Assembly: GCA_032111745.1 (NCBI GenBank)
Contig: JAULUH010000280.1
Coordinates: forward strand, 24,635-88,634
Direction: 5' to 3'
Origin: JAULUH01 sp032111745
Lineage (GTDB): Bacteria > Chloroflexota > Anaerolineae > JAAEKA01
Length of the DNA: 64,000 nucleotides
In this document: one piece after another, positions 47,613-55,761 of the stretch
Position numbering within the stretch: the first letter of the stretch is position 1
How the letters are laid out: each line of letters begins with the position of its first letter
Notes under the pieces: model-generated
Database searches by the model: none
What the model was told of the DNA's origin: nothing
The model's input: only the letters and a program-made list of their open reading frames with translations
Made by a program: the position numbers and the translations under genes

Positions 47613-49013
47613 TCAGTGGTAGGCGGGTAGCCAGGCGCCATGAGCATCGATCAGGTCATCCACCAGGTGCCAAATCTGGTCCAGGTCGAGCTCGGCCGCT
47701 GCATGCGGGTCGAGCATGGCCGCATGGTAGATAGCATCGCGGCGGCCGGTCAGGGCGGCTTCAACGGTCAGGGCCTGGACGTTGATGTTGGTTTGCATCA
47801 GGGCCGCCAGGTGTACGGGCAGGCTGCCGACGCGCGTCGGCTGGACCCCGTTTCCATCCACCAGGCAGGGCACTTCGACGCAGCAATTCGGCGGCAGATT
47901 GTCGATCAGCCCTGCGTTGGGCACGTTGGCGTAGACCACCCGCGGCTGGCCCGTCTCCGCCGAATGGATGATCAGCGAGCCGTACTCATGGCTGCGCCGG
48001 ACATCATGCAGCGTGCGGAGGTCATTCACGGTCCACTCCACGGAGCGGGGCATGACCTGGATGTCGTCCAGCGCCTGGCGAAGCTCCTGCACCGTGGCCT
48101 CGCCTGGTGGACCATCGGCGGCCAGCAGGCCCCTGTCCTGGACAAAGGCCCAGGCCCGCACCGAAACCTCGCACCGTCCCAGGTACTCGTCAAGGGGAAT
48201 GTTGTAGCGCTCGACCAGGTCAAGCCGGTCCCGCTTGATGAACCAGGGCACATACTCGCTGAAGTGTTCGCTGGACTCGGTGACGAAATAGCCGAGGCGG
48301 CGCAGCATATCGTAGCGGACCCGGTTCCAGGGCGGCACGCGACCCTCGTCGATAACCTGGTACAGGCGGGGATAGAGGTTTTCGCCATTGCGCTCGAAGC
48401 GCAGGTAGAAGGCCATGTGGTTGATGCCCGCGGCCAGGTAGGTGATCTCCTCGTAGGGGATGCCGATATCGTGAGCCAGTTCCTTGGCAGTGCCCTGCAC
48501 GCTATGGCAGAGGCCAATAGTTCGGATGGGGCTGGCACGGTTAAGGGCCCATACGTTCATGGCCATAGGGTTGGCATAGTTCAGGTGCAGGACGTTGGGA
48601 CAGAGCGCCTCCATGTCCCGCACCATGTCCAGGAGCACCGGAATGGTGCGCAGCCCGCGCATGATGCCGCCGATGCCCAAGGTGTCGCCGATGGTCTGGC
48701 GCAGGCCATAGCGCTTGGGTATCTCGAAGTCGACCATCGTGGCCGGGCGATAGCCGCCCACCTGGATCATATTGATGGCGTAGTCAGCGCCATCCAGGGC
48801 CACGCGGCGATCGAGACTGGCTTCGATGGTGGGATGCGCGCCCAGTGCACTGGTAATCTGGCGGCATACCTGCTCAGAAAAACGGAGACGATGCTCGTCG
48901 ACGTCGTGCAGGGCGATGGTGGCACCGGCAAGCTCGGGAAAGCTGAGGATGTCGCCCAGCAGGTTTTTGGCGAAGACGGTGCTGCCGGCACCGATAAACG
49001 CGATCTTGGGCAT
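47613..49013 (-). CDS. Glycoside hydrolase family 4 alpha-galactosidase/alpha-glucosidase
   Basis: A 466-residue NAD- and Mn-dependent glycosidase of family GH4, which uses redox-assisted elimination. Landmarks: IAFIGAGSTVFAKNLLGD (NAD), NYANPMAMN, the metal Cys-His in IGLCHSVQGTA, and GINHMAFYLRF. The chain fits the MelA branch (alpha-galactosidase), but a glucosidase or galacturonidase cannot be excluded. The ATG at 49013 is chosen because AAAGG lies before it and MPKIAFIGAG is the natural start; the longer open frame upstream crosses a promoter. It leads the galK unit. Confidence 0.93.
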   Translation of the reverse strand: MPKIAFIGAGSTVFAKNLLGDILSFPELAGATIALHDVDEHRLRFSEQVCRQITSALGAHPTIEASLDRRVALDGADYAINMIQVGGYRPATMVDFEIPKRYGLRQTIGDTLGIGGIMRGLRTIPVLLDMVRDMEALCPNVLHLNYANPMAMNVWALNRASPIRTIGLCHSVQGTAKELAHDIGIPYEEITYLAAGINHMAFYLRFERNGENLYPRLYQVIDEGRVPPWNRVRYDMLRRLGYFVTESSEHFSEYVPWFIKRDRLDLVERYNIPLDEYLGRCEVSVRAWAFVQDRGLLAADGPPGEATVQELRQALDDIQVMPRSVEWTVNDLRTLHDVRRSHEYGSLIIHSAETGQPRVVYANVPNAGLIDNLPPNCCVEVPCLVDGNGVQPTRVGSLPVHLAALMQTNINVQALTVEAALTGRRDAIYHAAMLDPHAAAELDLDQIWHLVDDLIDAHGAWLPAYH

Positions 49014-49059
49014 AAGCCAGGCCTTTCTGGAGTCTGCGGAGTAATCAGTTTCGGCACAC

Positions 49060-49089
49060 ATTATAACCGCGTCCGGTCCAACACACGAA
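49060..49089 (-). promoter_or_regulatory. Promoter of the GH4-galK unit
   Basis: Leftward TTCGTG and TATAAT are 18 bases apart, about 45 bases before the ATG. The TATAAT is a perfect -10. Confidence 0.65.
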
Positions 49090-49118
49090 GTCACCGCCTT
49101 GTTATGGCCCCCGGAGAA

Positions 49119-49147
49119 TTCACAGAACGACCCACTTGAGGTATGAT
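49119..49147 (+). promoter_or_regulatory. Promoter of the E-set/Hsp100/MFS unit
   Basis: TTCACA and TATGAT are 17 bases apart, with GAGG before the -10 box. The leader is about 130 bases. Confidence 0.6.
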
Positions 49148-49283
49148 GCATCCGCTGTGCGGGCAGGTGGGTGGTGTCTCCGGAAGCCATCTTCAGTGTG
49201 GGAAAGAGGGTTAGGGTGTTGACTACGGGCTTTGGGCGTGACAGATTCCGGATCAATCGAATCGCAGGTGGACAGAGCAATAG

Positions 49284-49610
49284 ATGATAGAGAAGACTTA
49301 CTTGAAGGTCAAGGGTAAGCAAATGGCTCGGGTGACCTTTTCGTTGCCAGAGACCATTTGGTCCGCGGCGATCTACCTGGTGGGGGATTTTAACAACTGG
49401 AACCGCACCTCTCACCCGCTGCGGCAGGACAGCGAGGGCCGCTGGACCATTACGGTGGACCTGGCGCCCGGTCATGCCTACCAGTTTCGCTACCTGGTCG
49501 ACGACGAATGGATGAATGACAACCAGGCCGATGCCTACGTCACCAACCAGTATGGCACTCACAATTTCATCGTTGTGACCGACCCAAACTACGTCAAGTA
49601 TGCGGGGTGA
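49284..49610 (+). CDS. Glycogen-binding-like E-set (CBM48) protein
   Basis: A 108-residue single immunoglobulin-like module of the isoamylase N-terminal/AMPK-beta kind. It shows AIYLVGDFNNWNRTSHPLR, then GRWTITVDLAPGHAYQFRYLVDDEW, with the Trp residues that stack on alpha-glucan chains. There is no enzyme attached. It may bind glycogen, starch or another sugar polymer, or act as a protein partner. Its stop overlaps the GTG start of the Hsp100 gene, so the two are translated together. In other bacteria such modules often stand alone, with unknown roles. Confidence 0.82.
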   Translation: MIEKTYLKVKGKQMARVTFSLPETIWSAAIYLVGDFNNWNRTSHPLRQDSEGRWTITVDLAPGHAYQFRYLVDDEWMNDNQADAYVTNQYGTHNFIVVTDPNYVKYAG

Positions 49611-51850
49611 GCCAGATCTCCGCACTGAGGCAGGCCACCTTGGGAACCCTCAATCCCGACATCCCCGCTCCCGATTTTACCCAGGCTTTGAACGACGCGG
49701 CCCGTAGCATGCCGGTCTACGGCAAACGCGTGATGACGCCGGAGTTGGTGTTGCTGGCTTTCGTGCGCGGCCAGGACTATCCGGCCCGGCAGCTACTGGC
49801 TCAGTTCGGCCAGGAACGAGGGTTCAGCCTGTCCGATTTTGAACGCACCGTGGAATCCATGGCCAAAGCTCGTGATGGCCGCAGTGCGGACTTCAATTTC
49901 ATGGCCGCCGATGGCAAGTCCGTGCCCCTGTCGGACGAGATGCTGGTGGTGCTGGACGAGGGACGCGCCATTGCCCAGTCGGTGGACGAGATCTACGTCG
50001 GCACGACCCACGCGCTGGGCGCTATGTCCCAAAAAGGCGTCAGCACCTCCGGCCTGCTGCAGCGCCACGGCATCACCCCCACCGCCATGACCGATAGGCT
50101 GGTGGATCAGGCCCTGGCCAAGCGGTTAACCACGCTCGACCTGGTGGCCGAGGCCCGCGAGGGCAGCGCTCAGCCAGTCTACTATCGCGAGGGCTTGCTG
50201 CGGGAGCTGCTCAATCTCCTCTCCCTGGCCAGCGACCGCCATGTGATCCTGGTAGGGCCTGCGGGCGTGGGCAAACGCTCCCTGGTATACAGCCTGGCTC
50301 TGCTCATCGCCGAAGGCCAGGGACCGGCCCAGCCCCAGGACCTGGAACGGGTAGTGCAGGTCGGCGAGACAGCCTTGCTGGACGACCCGGCCAAGGCCTT
50401 ACAGGCGGGGCTGCGCCAGGCCCAGGGTGGGCTGCTTTTCCTGCCCAACATCCATCGCTTCTTCGGCGGCCTGGGGCGGGCCGAGTTCCCCAAGGCCACT
50501 AAGGATCTCCAGAAGGCGCTTCTCAGCGGCACTGCCGTGGTCGTCGGCACCACCACGGAAACGGATTTCAATGAGCGCATGGCCGGAGATGCGGCGGTGG
50601 CCGAACTTGCACACCTGCTGCGGGTACCCGAGCCCGATGAGCGGGAGACGGTGGCCATCCTGGCCGTGCACAAGGCTCGCCTGGAGGCAGATTATGGTCT
50701 GGCCATCGCCGACAGCAGCCTCAAGGCCGCGGCCAGCCTGGCCCGGCGCTATCTGACGGCTACACCCCTGCCTGCGTCCGCCGTACAGCTCCTGCACCGT
50801 GCCTGCGCCCTGGTGCGCATGGGCCAGCAGACCCACTTGGCCTTCCGGCCGGATACCGACGGCACGCAGGTCGACGATGACGACGTAACCCTGGCTGCCA
50901 GCCTGATGACTGGCATCCCCGCCAGCAAGCTGAGCAGCGATGAGCGCTCGCGCTATGCCGGCATGGTGGAGCACCTGCACCGGCGCATCGTGGGCCAGGA
51001 TGAGGCGGTGCTGGCGGTGAGCCGGGCCGTCAAGACAGCCAGGGTCGGCCTCAAGGACCCCAAACGTCCCGTCGGCTCCTTCCTGTTCCTGGGCCCTACA
51101 GGCGTGGGCAAGACGGAGCTGGCGCGGGCCCTCGCCGACTTCCTCTTCGACGACGAGGAGGCCATGGTCGCGCTGGATATGAGCGAGTACCAACAGGACC
51201 ATACGATCAACCGGCTTATCGGCGCTCCGCCTGGGTACGTGGGCTACGAGGGGGGCGGGCAGCTCACCGAGCGGGTCCGGGTCCGGCCCTACACCGTGGT
51301 GCTGTTCGACGAGGTGGAAAAGGCCCATCCCCGCGTGCTGGACGTGCTGCTGCAGATCATGGAGGAGGGTCGCCTCACCGACGGCCAGGGACGTACGGTG
51401 ACCTTTGCCGAGACCGTCATCATCCTCACCAGCAACCTGGGCGCCGAGTACCTGGAGACCACGGAGCTCAGCGAGGCCAGGCGTGAGCTGGTGATGGAAA
51501 AGGTGAAGCAGTTCTTCCGGCCCGAATTTCTCAACCGCCTGGACGAGATTGTGCTCTTCCTGCCCCTGACCGGGGACCAGTTGCGAGATATCCTGGACTT
51601 AATGCTGGGAAAAGAAAACCAGTTGTTGGAGCCCAGGGGTCTGCGCCTGGAGGTGACGGAGGCCGCCCGCGCCTGGCTGCTGGCCCAGAACGATCACCCG
51701 GAGTGGGGGGCCCGGCCTCTGCGCCGCATCATCCGCCGCTACGTGCGGGAGCCCCTGGCAGACTACCTGCTGGCCCAGGCTCCGCCAGTTGGCACGGTGG
51801 TGACCCTTGACGTCGGGCCGGATGGCCTGAGCCTGAGCACCTCCCCATGA
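49607..51850 (+). CDS. Hsp100/Clp ATPase with degenerate first ATPase domain
   Basis: A 747-residue ClpA/B/C-type protein with a double Clp N-domain (about 18-170), D1 (about 190-430) and D2 (about 455-745). D2 is intact: Walker A GPTGVGKTE (Lys502), Walker B VVLFDEVEKAH (Asp568, Glu569), Arg in FLNRLDEIV and sensor-2 GARPLRR. D1 is not: Walker A reads GPAGVGKRS with Arg in place of Thr, Walker B reads LLFLPNIH with no Asp-Glu, and the D1 Arg-finger region reads AELAHLLRV. There is no ClpB middle coil and no IGF/L loop for ClpP. GTG start overlaps the upstream stop; the stop overlaps the MFS start. Confidence 0.9.
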   Translation: MSQISALRQATLGTLNPDIPAPDFTQALNDAARSMPVYGKRVMTPELVLLAFVRGQDYPARQLLAQFGQERGFSLSDFERTVESMAKARDGRSADFNFMAADGKSVPLSDEMLVVLDEGRAIAQSVDEIYVGTTHALGAMSQKGVSTSGLLQRHGITPTAMTDRLVDQALAKRLTTLDLVAEAREGSAQPVYYREGLLRELLNLLSLASDRHVILVGPAGVGKRSLVYSLALLIAEGQGPAQPQDLERVVQVGETALLDDPAKALQAGLRQAQGGLLFLPNIHRFFGGLGRAEFPKATKDLQKALLSGTAVVVGTTTETDFNERMAGDAAVAELAHLLRVPEPDERETVAILAVHKARLEADYGLAIADSSLKAAASLARRYLTATPLPASAVQLLHRACALVRMGQQTHLAFRPDTDGTQVDDDDVTLAASLMTGIPASKLSSDERSRYAGMVEHLHRRIVGQDEAVLAVSRAVKTARVGLKDPKRPVGSFLFLGPTGVGKTELARALADFLFDDEEAMVALDMSEYQQDHTINRLIGAPPGYVGYEGGGQLTERVRVRPYTVVLFDEVEKAHPRVLDVLLQIMEEGRLTDGQGRTVTFAETVIILTSNLGAEYLETTELSEARRELVMEKVKQFFRPEFLNRLDEIVLFLPLTGDQLRDILDLMLGKENQLLEPRGLRLEVTEAARAWLLAQNDHPEWGARPLRRIIRRYVREPLADYLLAQAPPVGTVVTLDVGPDGLSLSTSP

Positions 51851-53094
51851 GATTGCCTGTGGCCCTCAACCGCACCGGCGCCACCTTTCACCAGACTTTC
51901 GCCGCCCTGGACTCTCCCAATTACCGCTTGTGGTTCGGGGGGCAACTGGTCTCCCTGGCCGGCACCTGGATGCAGACCACGGCCCAGGGCTACCTGGTGT
52001 ATGAACTGACCAGGTCCCCGGTCTTCCTGGGCTACGTGGGCTTTGCGGCCGGGCTGCCCTCATGGGTATTCACCCTCTATGCCGGGGTGATCGCCGATCG
52101 CGTGTCGCGGCGCAACCTTCTGATCGTGACCCAGGTCGCCATGATGGTCCTGGCCTTTGTGCTGGCCGGGCTGGTGTTTGCCGGCCTCGTGCAGCCCTGG
52201 CACATCGTCGTCCTGGCGCTGTTGTTGGGGATCGCCAACGCCTTCGACGCGCCAGCACGGCAGGCCTTCGTGGTCGAGCTGGTGGACCGCAAGAACCTCA
52301 CCAACGCCATCGCCCTCAACTCCACCATGTTCAACGCGGCCACTGTGGTCGGTCCAGCGCTGGCCGGCGTGGTGTATGCCGTGCTGGGGCCAGCCTGGTG
52401 CTTCACCATTAACGCACTCTCGTTCCTGGCCGTGATCTTGGCCTTACTGCTCATGGATCTGCCCCGGGCTCAGCGCAAAGCCCAGAGCACGACCACGACT
52501 GCTGACCTGCGAGAGGGCCTGCGCTACACCGCGTCCCAGCCAGTGATCCGCACCCTGGTGCTCAACGTCGGCGTGATCAGCCTGTTCGGCATCAGCCTGA
52601 TGACCCTGCTGCCGGCCTGGTCCGTGGACGTGCTGGGCGGAGATGTCCGCACCAACGCTCTGCTGGTCTCCGCACGCGGCCTGGGTGCCCTGGCCGGCGC
52701 CCTGATGATCGCGTCTCTCGGTGATCGCGGCGTGCGCGGCAAGATGTGGACCATCGGCGGTATGCTGCTCCCTGTGGCCATGGTCCTGTTTGCCCTCGTC
52801 CGCGTGATACCGCTGTCCGTGGCCACCCTGGTCATCGTCGGCTGGAGCTTCATGGTGTCAGTCAACACGTCCAACGCGCTGGTGCAAACCAGCATTCCCG
52901 ACGAGCTGCGCGGTCGCGTGATGGGGATCTATGTGCTGGTGTTCTTCGGTGCCTTTCCCCTGGGCTCGCTGTGGGTCGGCCAGATGGCCCACTGGCTGGG
53001 CGCCCCGGCCACGCTCATGATCAACGCCGCAGTACTGGCCGCGGTGGCCGCCGTCATATGGGCGCGCCTCCCCCACATGCGCCGGCTGGCCTAG
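51847..53094 (+). CDS. MFS transporter (EntS-like exporter)
   Basis: A 415-residue major facilitator with 12 predicted membrane segments. The N-terminal part (LDSPNYRLWFGGQLVSLAGTWMQ) and the loop 2-3 signature AGVIADRVSRRNLL are typical of the EntS/MFS_3 branch, which exports siderophores and drugs. The ATG overlaps the Hsp100 stop (ATGA). The final codons overlap the end of the convergent M20 peptidase by four bases. The substrate is unknown, and a link to the ATPase is only suggested by the coupling. Confidence 0.87.
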   Translation: MRLPVALNRTGATFHQTFAALDSPNYRLWFGGQLVSLAGTWMQTTAQGYLVYELTRSPVFLGYVGFAAGLPSWVFTLYAGVIADRVSRRNLLIVTQVAMMVLAFVLAGLVFAGLVQPWHIVVLALLLGIANAFDAPARQAFVVELVDRKNLTNAIALNSTMFNAATVVGPALAGVVYAVLGPAWCFTINALSFLAVILALLLMDLPRAQRKAQSTTTTADLREGLRYTASQPVIRTLVLNVGVISLFGISLMTLLPAWSVDVLGGDVRTNALLVSARGLGALAGALMIASLGDRGVRGKMWTIGGMLLPVAMVLFALVRVIPLSVATLVIVGWSFMVSVNTSNALVQTSIPDELRGRVMGIYVLVFFGAFPLGSLWVGQMAHWLGAPATLMINAAVLAAVAAVIWARLPHMRRLA

Positions 53095-54455
53095 GCCCGG
53101 GCAAAGCGATCGAACAGCCGGCCGGCCCACCGTATCCCGGCGAAAAAGTCGGCGACCCTCACGCTTTCGTCCGGCGCGTGGGCCCGGCTGCCATACCAGC
53201 CAACCCCTGCCGATGCCACGTCGATCCCGTAGGCCTGGCAGAGCTCATACATCGGCCCGCTGCCACCCGACGTCGGGTAGATCACCGGGGGCCTGGCGTG
53301 CACTTCCTCGAGCGCGGCGGACACCGCCCGGACAATAGCAGCATTGGGAGCGGTGCGTGCGGGCATCAGGCCATCCTCCAGTACTCGCACCTCGACGTCG
53401 TCGAAGCCCCGGCGGGATAGGTGGCCGCGTAACAGGTCCAGCACCAGGTCAGGGGTCAGGTCGGGCACCAGCCGGAAGTCCAGCTTGGCCATGGCCTGGG
53501 CCGGAATCACCGTTTTGGAGCCGGGGCCGGTGTACCCTCCCAGCAGGCCATTGATAGTCAGGGCCGGCTCGAACAACAGTCGCTGCAGGGCGCGGCCGGT
53601 GGACATCCCACCCAGGAAGCCGTTGCCGACTCCGTAGGTCTGCAGCAGAGTCTCGCCATCCCATGGCAGGCCCTGGGCCAGCACCAGCTCCTCGGGGCTG
53701 GGCAGTCGCACGTGGTCCTGCAGGCCATCGACAGTGACCGTGCCATCCGCACTGCGTAAGGTGTTGAGGGCCTCCACCAGCCGCCAGGCCGCATTAGGCA
53801 TGAGGCCGCCGTTGCCGGAATGGGCGTCGGTGCTGGCCGTGCGTACCCACAGGTCCACGGCCAGGATGCCCTTGACGCCAAGGTTGACCACCGGCCGGTA
53901 CTCGGCATCTGTGTAGCCATACTCCCACAGGCACCCGTCTATCTGGCGCAACGTTTCCTCGTTGGCTCGGGCAAAACTGGCCAGGTGGAGGCTGCCTACC
54001 TCCTCCTCTCCCTCGATGACGTGGAACAGCTCAACCGGCAAAGGGCCGATGGTCTCCTGATAAGCTCGAATAGCCCACAGCCGGGCCACCAGATCACCCT
54101 TGTTGTCGGAGGACCCGCGGGCAAAGAGCTTGCCATCCCGCAGCTCAGGCTGGAAGGGCGGCGACGTCCACTCCTCCAGAGGCTCCGGCGGTTGCACGTC
54201 ATAATGGTTATACATCATCAGTCGCCGCAGGCCGGTGCCGGCGCGACCAACCACGATGGCTGGCCCTCCATCTTGGGGCACGACCTCCGTCGCCACTCCC
54301 GCTCCGGCACACAGGTCGAGCACCAGGTCGCGGGCCTCGGCCATGGCCGGTCCATTCTCGACCGACGTGCTGGGGATGCGGCAAAGCTCGATCAGTTGGG
54401 CCAGGATCCGATCCTGGTGTTGTTCTACGTAATGGTCAAAGGCCTGGAAGTTCAC
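53091..54455 (-). CDS. M20 family dipeptidase
   Basis: A 454-residue zinc peptidase of the M20 type (carnosinase/PepV-like). The metal and catalytic motifs are MMYNHYDVQPPEPLEEW, GSSDNKGDL and HVIEGEEEVGS, with the dimer domain in the middle (KGILAVDLWVRTASTDAHSG) and the closing PTSGGSGPMYEL. The GTG at 54455 is chosen, because the upstream Pro-rich reading has no ribosome site; AGGGA lies before the GTG. It converges with the MFS gene and diverges from the next M20 gene. Confidence 0.91.
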   Translation of the reverse strand: MNFQAFDHYVEQHQDRILAQLIELCRIPSTSVENGPAMAEARDLVLDLCAGAGVATEVVPQDGGPAIVVGRAGTGLRRLMMYNHYDVQPPEPLEEWTSPPFQPELRDGKLFARGSSDNKGDLVARLWAIRAYQETIGPLPVELFHVIEGEEEVGSLHLASFARANEETLRQIDGCLWEYGYTDAEYRPVVNLGVKGILAVDLWVRTASTDAHSGNGGLMPNAAWRLVEALNTLRSADGTVTVDGLQDHVRLPSPEELVLAQGLPWDGETLLQTYGVGNGFLGGMSTGRALQRLLFEPALTINGLLGGYTGPGSKTVIPAQAMAKLDFRLVPDLTPDLVLDLLRGHLSRRGFDDVEVRVLEDGLMPARTAPNAAIVRAVSAALEEVHARPPVIYPTSGGSGPMYELCQAYGIDVASAGVGWYGSRAHAPDESVRVADFFAGIRWAGRLFDRFARA

Positions 54456-54576
54456 AGCGCAGAATCCCTCTCTAGCTTGTGCGGTGGCCGGGGCTGTGGC
54501 ATACTCCGGCGGCACATACCAGTGTAGCCAGCCGGCTGGCTTAGTCAATTCTGCACCCCCGTCGAGACGATAAGCT

Positions 54577-55746
54577 ATGAACGATTACCCCGTGACCGAG
54601 ATCCTCGCCTACCTGTCCGGCCAGCAGGAGTCCATGGTGGCCCTGCTGCGCCAGCTGGTGCTGGCCGAATCGCCCTCGCTGGAGCCCGCGGCCCAGCAGC
54701 CGGTTATGGACCTGTTGGGCGAGCGGCTGGCCGCGGCCGGCCTGGCTGTGCGCCGCCTGCCCGGGCGTAGCAGCGGCGGCATGCTCTATGCCCGCCCGCA
54801 GCAGCGCCAGCGCGGCGCCGCGGCCCAGGCCATGATCGGCCACACTGACACGGTGTGGGCGGCAGGCACGCTGGCCGAGATGCCCCTGACCATGGAGGAC
54901 AACCGCATAACCGGGCCGGGCATTTACGACATGAAGGCCGGCCTGGTGCAGGCGGTTTTTGCCCTGCAGGCCCTGCACGCTCTGGGCCTGGAGCCGCCGG
55001 TTACCCCGGTGGTGCTCTTCAACTCCGACGAGGAGATCGGCAGCCCGGACTCCCGGCGCATCATCAGCCTGTTAGCCCGCGCCGTGGAGCGGGTCTTTGT
55101 GCTGGAGCCGGCCCTCGGGCTCGCCGGACACCTGAAAACGGCCCGCAAAGGGGTATTGCGCTTCGACGTCTTCGTGGAGGGGCGGGCGGCCCATGCCGGG
55201 CTGGCCCCGGAGCAGGGCGCCAGCGCCATCGTGGAGCTGGCCCACGTTATCCTTAAACTGGCGGCCCTGAATGACCTTCCTAACGGTATCTCGGTAAACG
55301 TGGGGCAGATTGAGGGTGGGACCCGGCGCAACGTGGTCGCGCCGGGCGCCGTGGCCCGGGTCGACGTGCGCGTGCCCACCCTGGCCGATGGCGAGCGCAT
55401 CGCCCGGGCCATCCTCGGCCTGCAGCCGGAAACGCCCGGCACGCGCATCGCCGTCGAGATGGAGAAAGCCACCCCACCGCTGGAGCGTACCCCGCACAAT
55501 CGGCGCCTGTGGGAGCTGGCGCGGGGCCAGGGCAGCCTGCTGGGCCTGGACCTCGAGGAGGGCATGGCCGGCGGCGCCTCGGACGGCAACACCACCAGCC
55601 AGTTTACCGCAACCCTGGACGGGCTGGGACCGATCGGGGATGGGGCGCATGCCCGTCACGAGTATGTCCTCCTCGACCGGTTGGTGGAGCGCACGGCGCT
55701 ACTCGCCCTCCTCCTGCTGCTGCCGCCTCTCGAAGACAACGGTTAG
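54577..55746 (+). CDS. M20 family metallopeptidase (CPG2/ArgE-like)
   Basis: A 389-residue zinc hydrolase. The first metal His and the catalytic Asp are in MIGHTDTVWAAG, the bridging Asp in GPGIYDMKAGLVQA, and the base Glu pair in FNSDEEIGSPDSR. The dimerisation insert is HLKTARKGVLRFDVFVEGRAAHAG. The 3' end has GGASDGNTTS with the last ligand region. The pattern fits carboxypeptidase G2 or ArgE/DapE relatives. It is a divergent neighbour of the M20 dipeptidase and stops 15 bases from the end of the GH35 gene. The C-terminus is Leu-rich. Confidence 0.9.
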   Translation: MNDYPVTEILAYLSGQQESMVALLRQLVLAESPSLEPAAQQPVMDLLGERLAAAGLAVRRLPGRSSGGMLYARPQQRQRGAAAQAMIGHTDTVWAAGTLAEMPLTMEDNRITGPGIYDMKAGLVQAVFALQALHALGLEPPVTPVVLFNSDEEIGSPDSRRIISLLARAVERVFVLEPALGLAGHLKTARKGVLRFDVFVEGRAAHAGLAPEQGASAIVELAHVILKLAALNDLPNGISVNVGQIEGGTRRNVVAPGAVARVDVRVPTLADGERIARAILGLQPETPGTRIAVEMEKATPPLERTPHNRRLWELARGQGSLLGLDLEEGMAGGASDGNTTSQFTATLDGLGPIGDGAHARHEYVLLDRLVERTALLALLLLLPPLEDNG

Positions 55747-55761
55747 GCGTTGCCGGCCTGC

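Noticed and set aside
47640..49139. A 499-codon open frame opposite the GH4 gene
   Set aside because: It is antisense to a gene with NAD and metal motifs and has no known domain.
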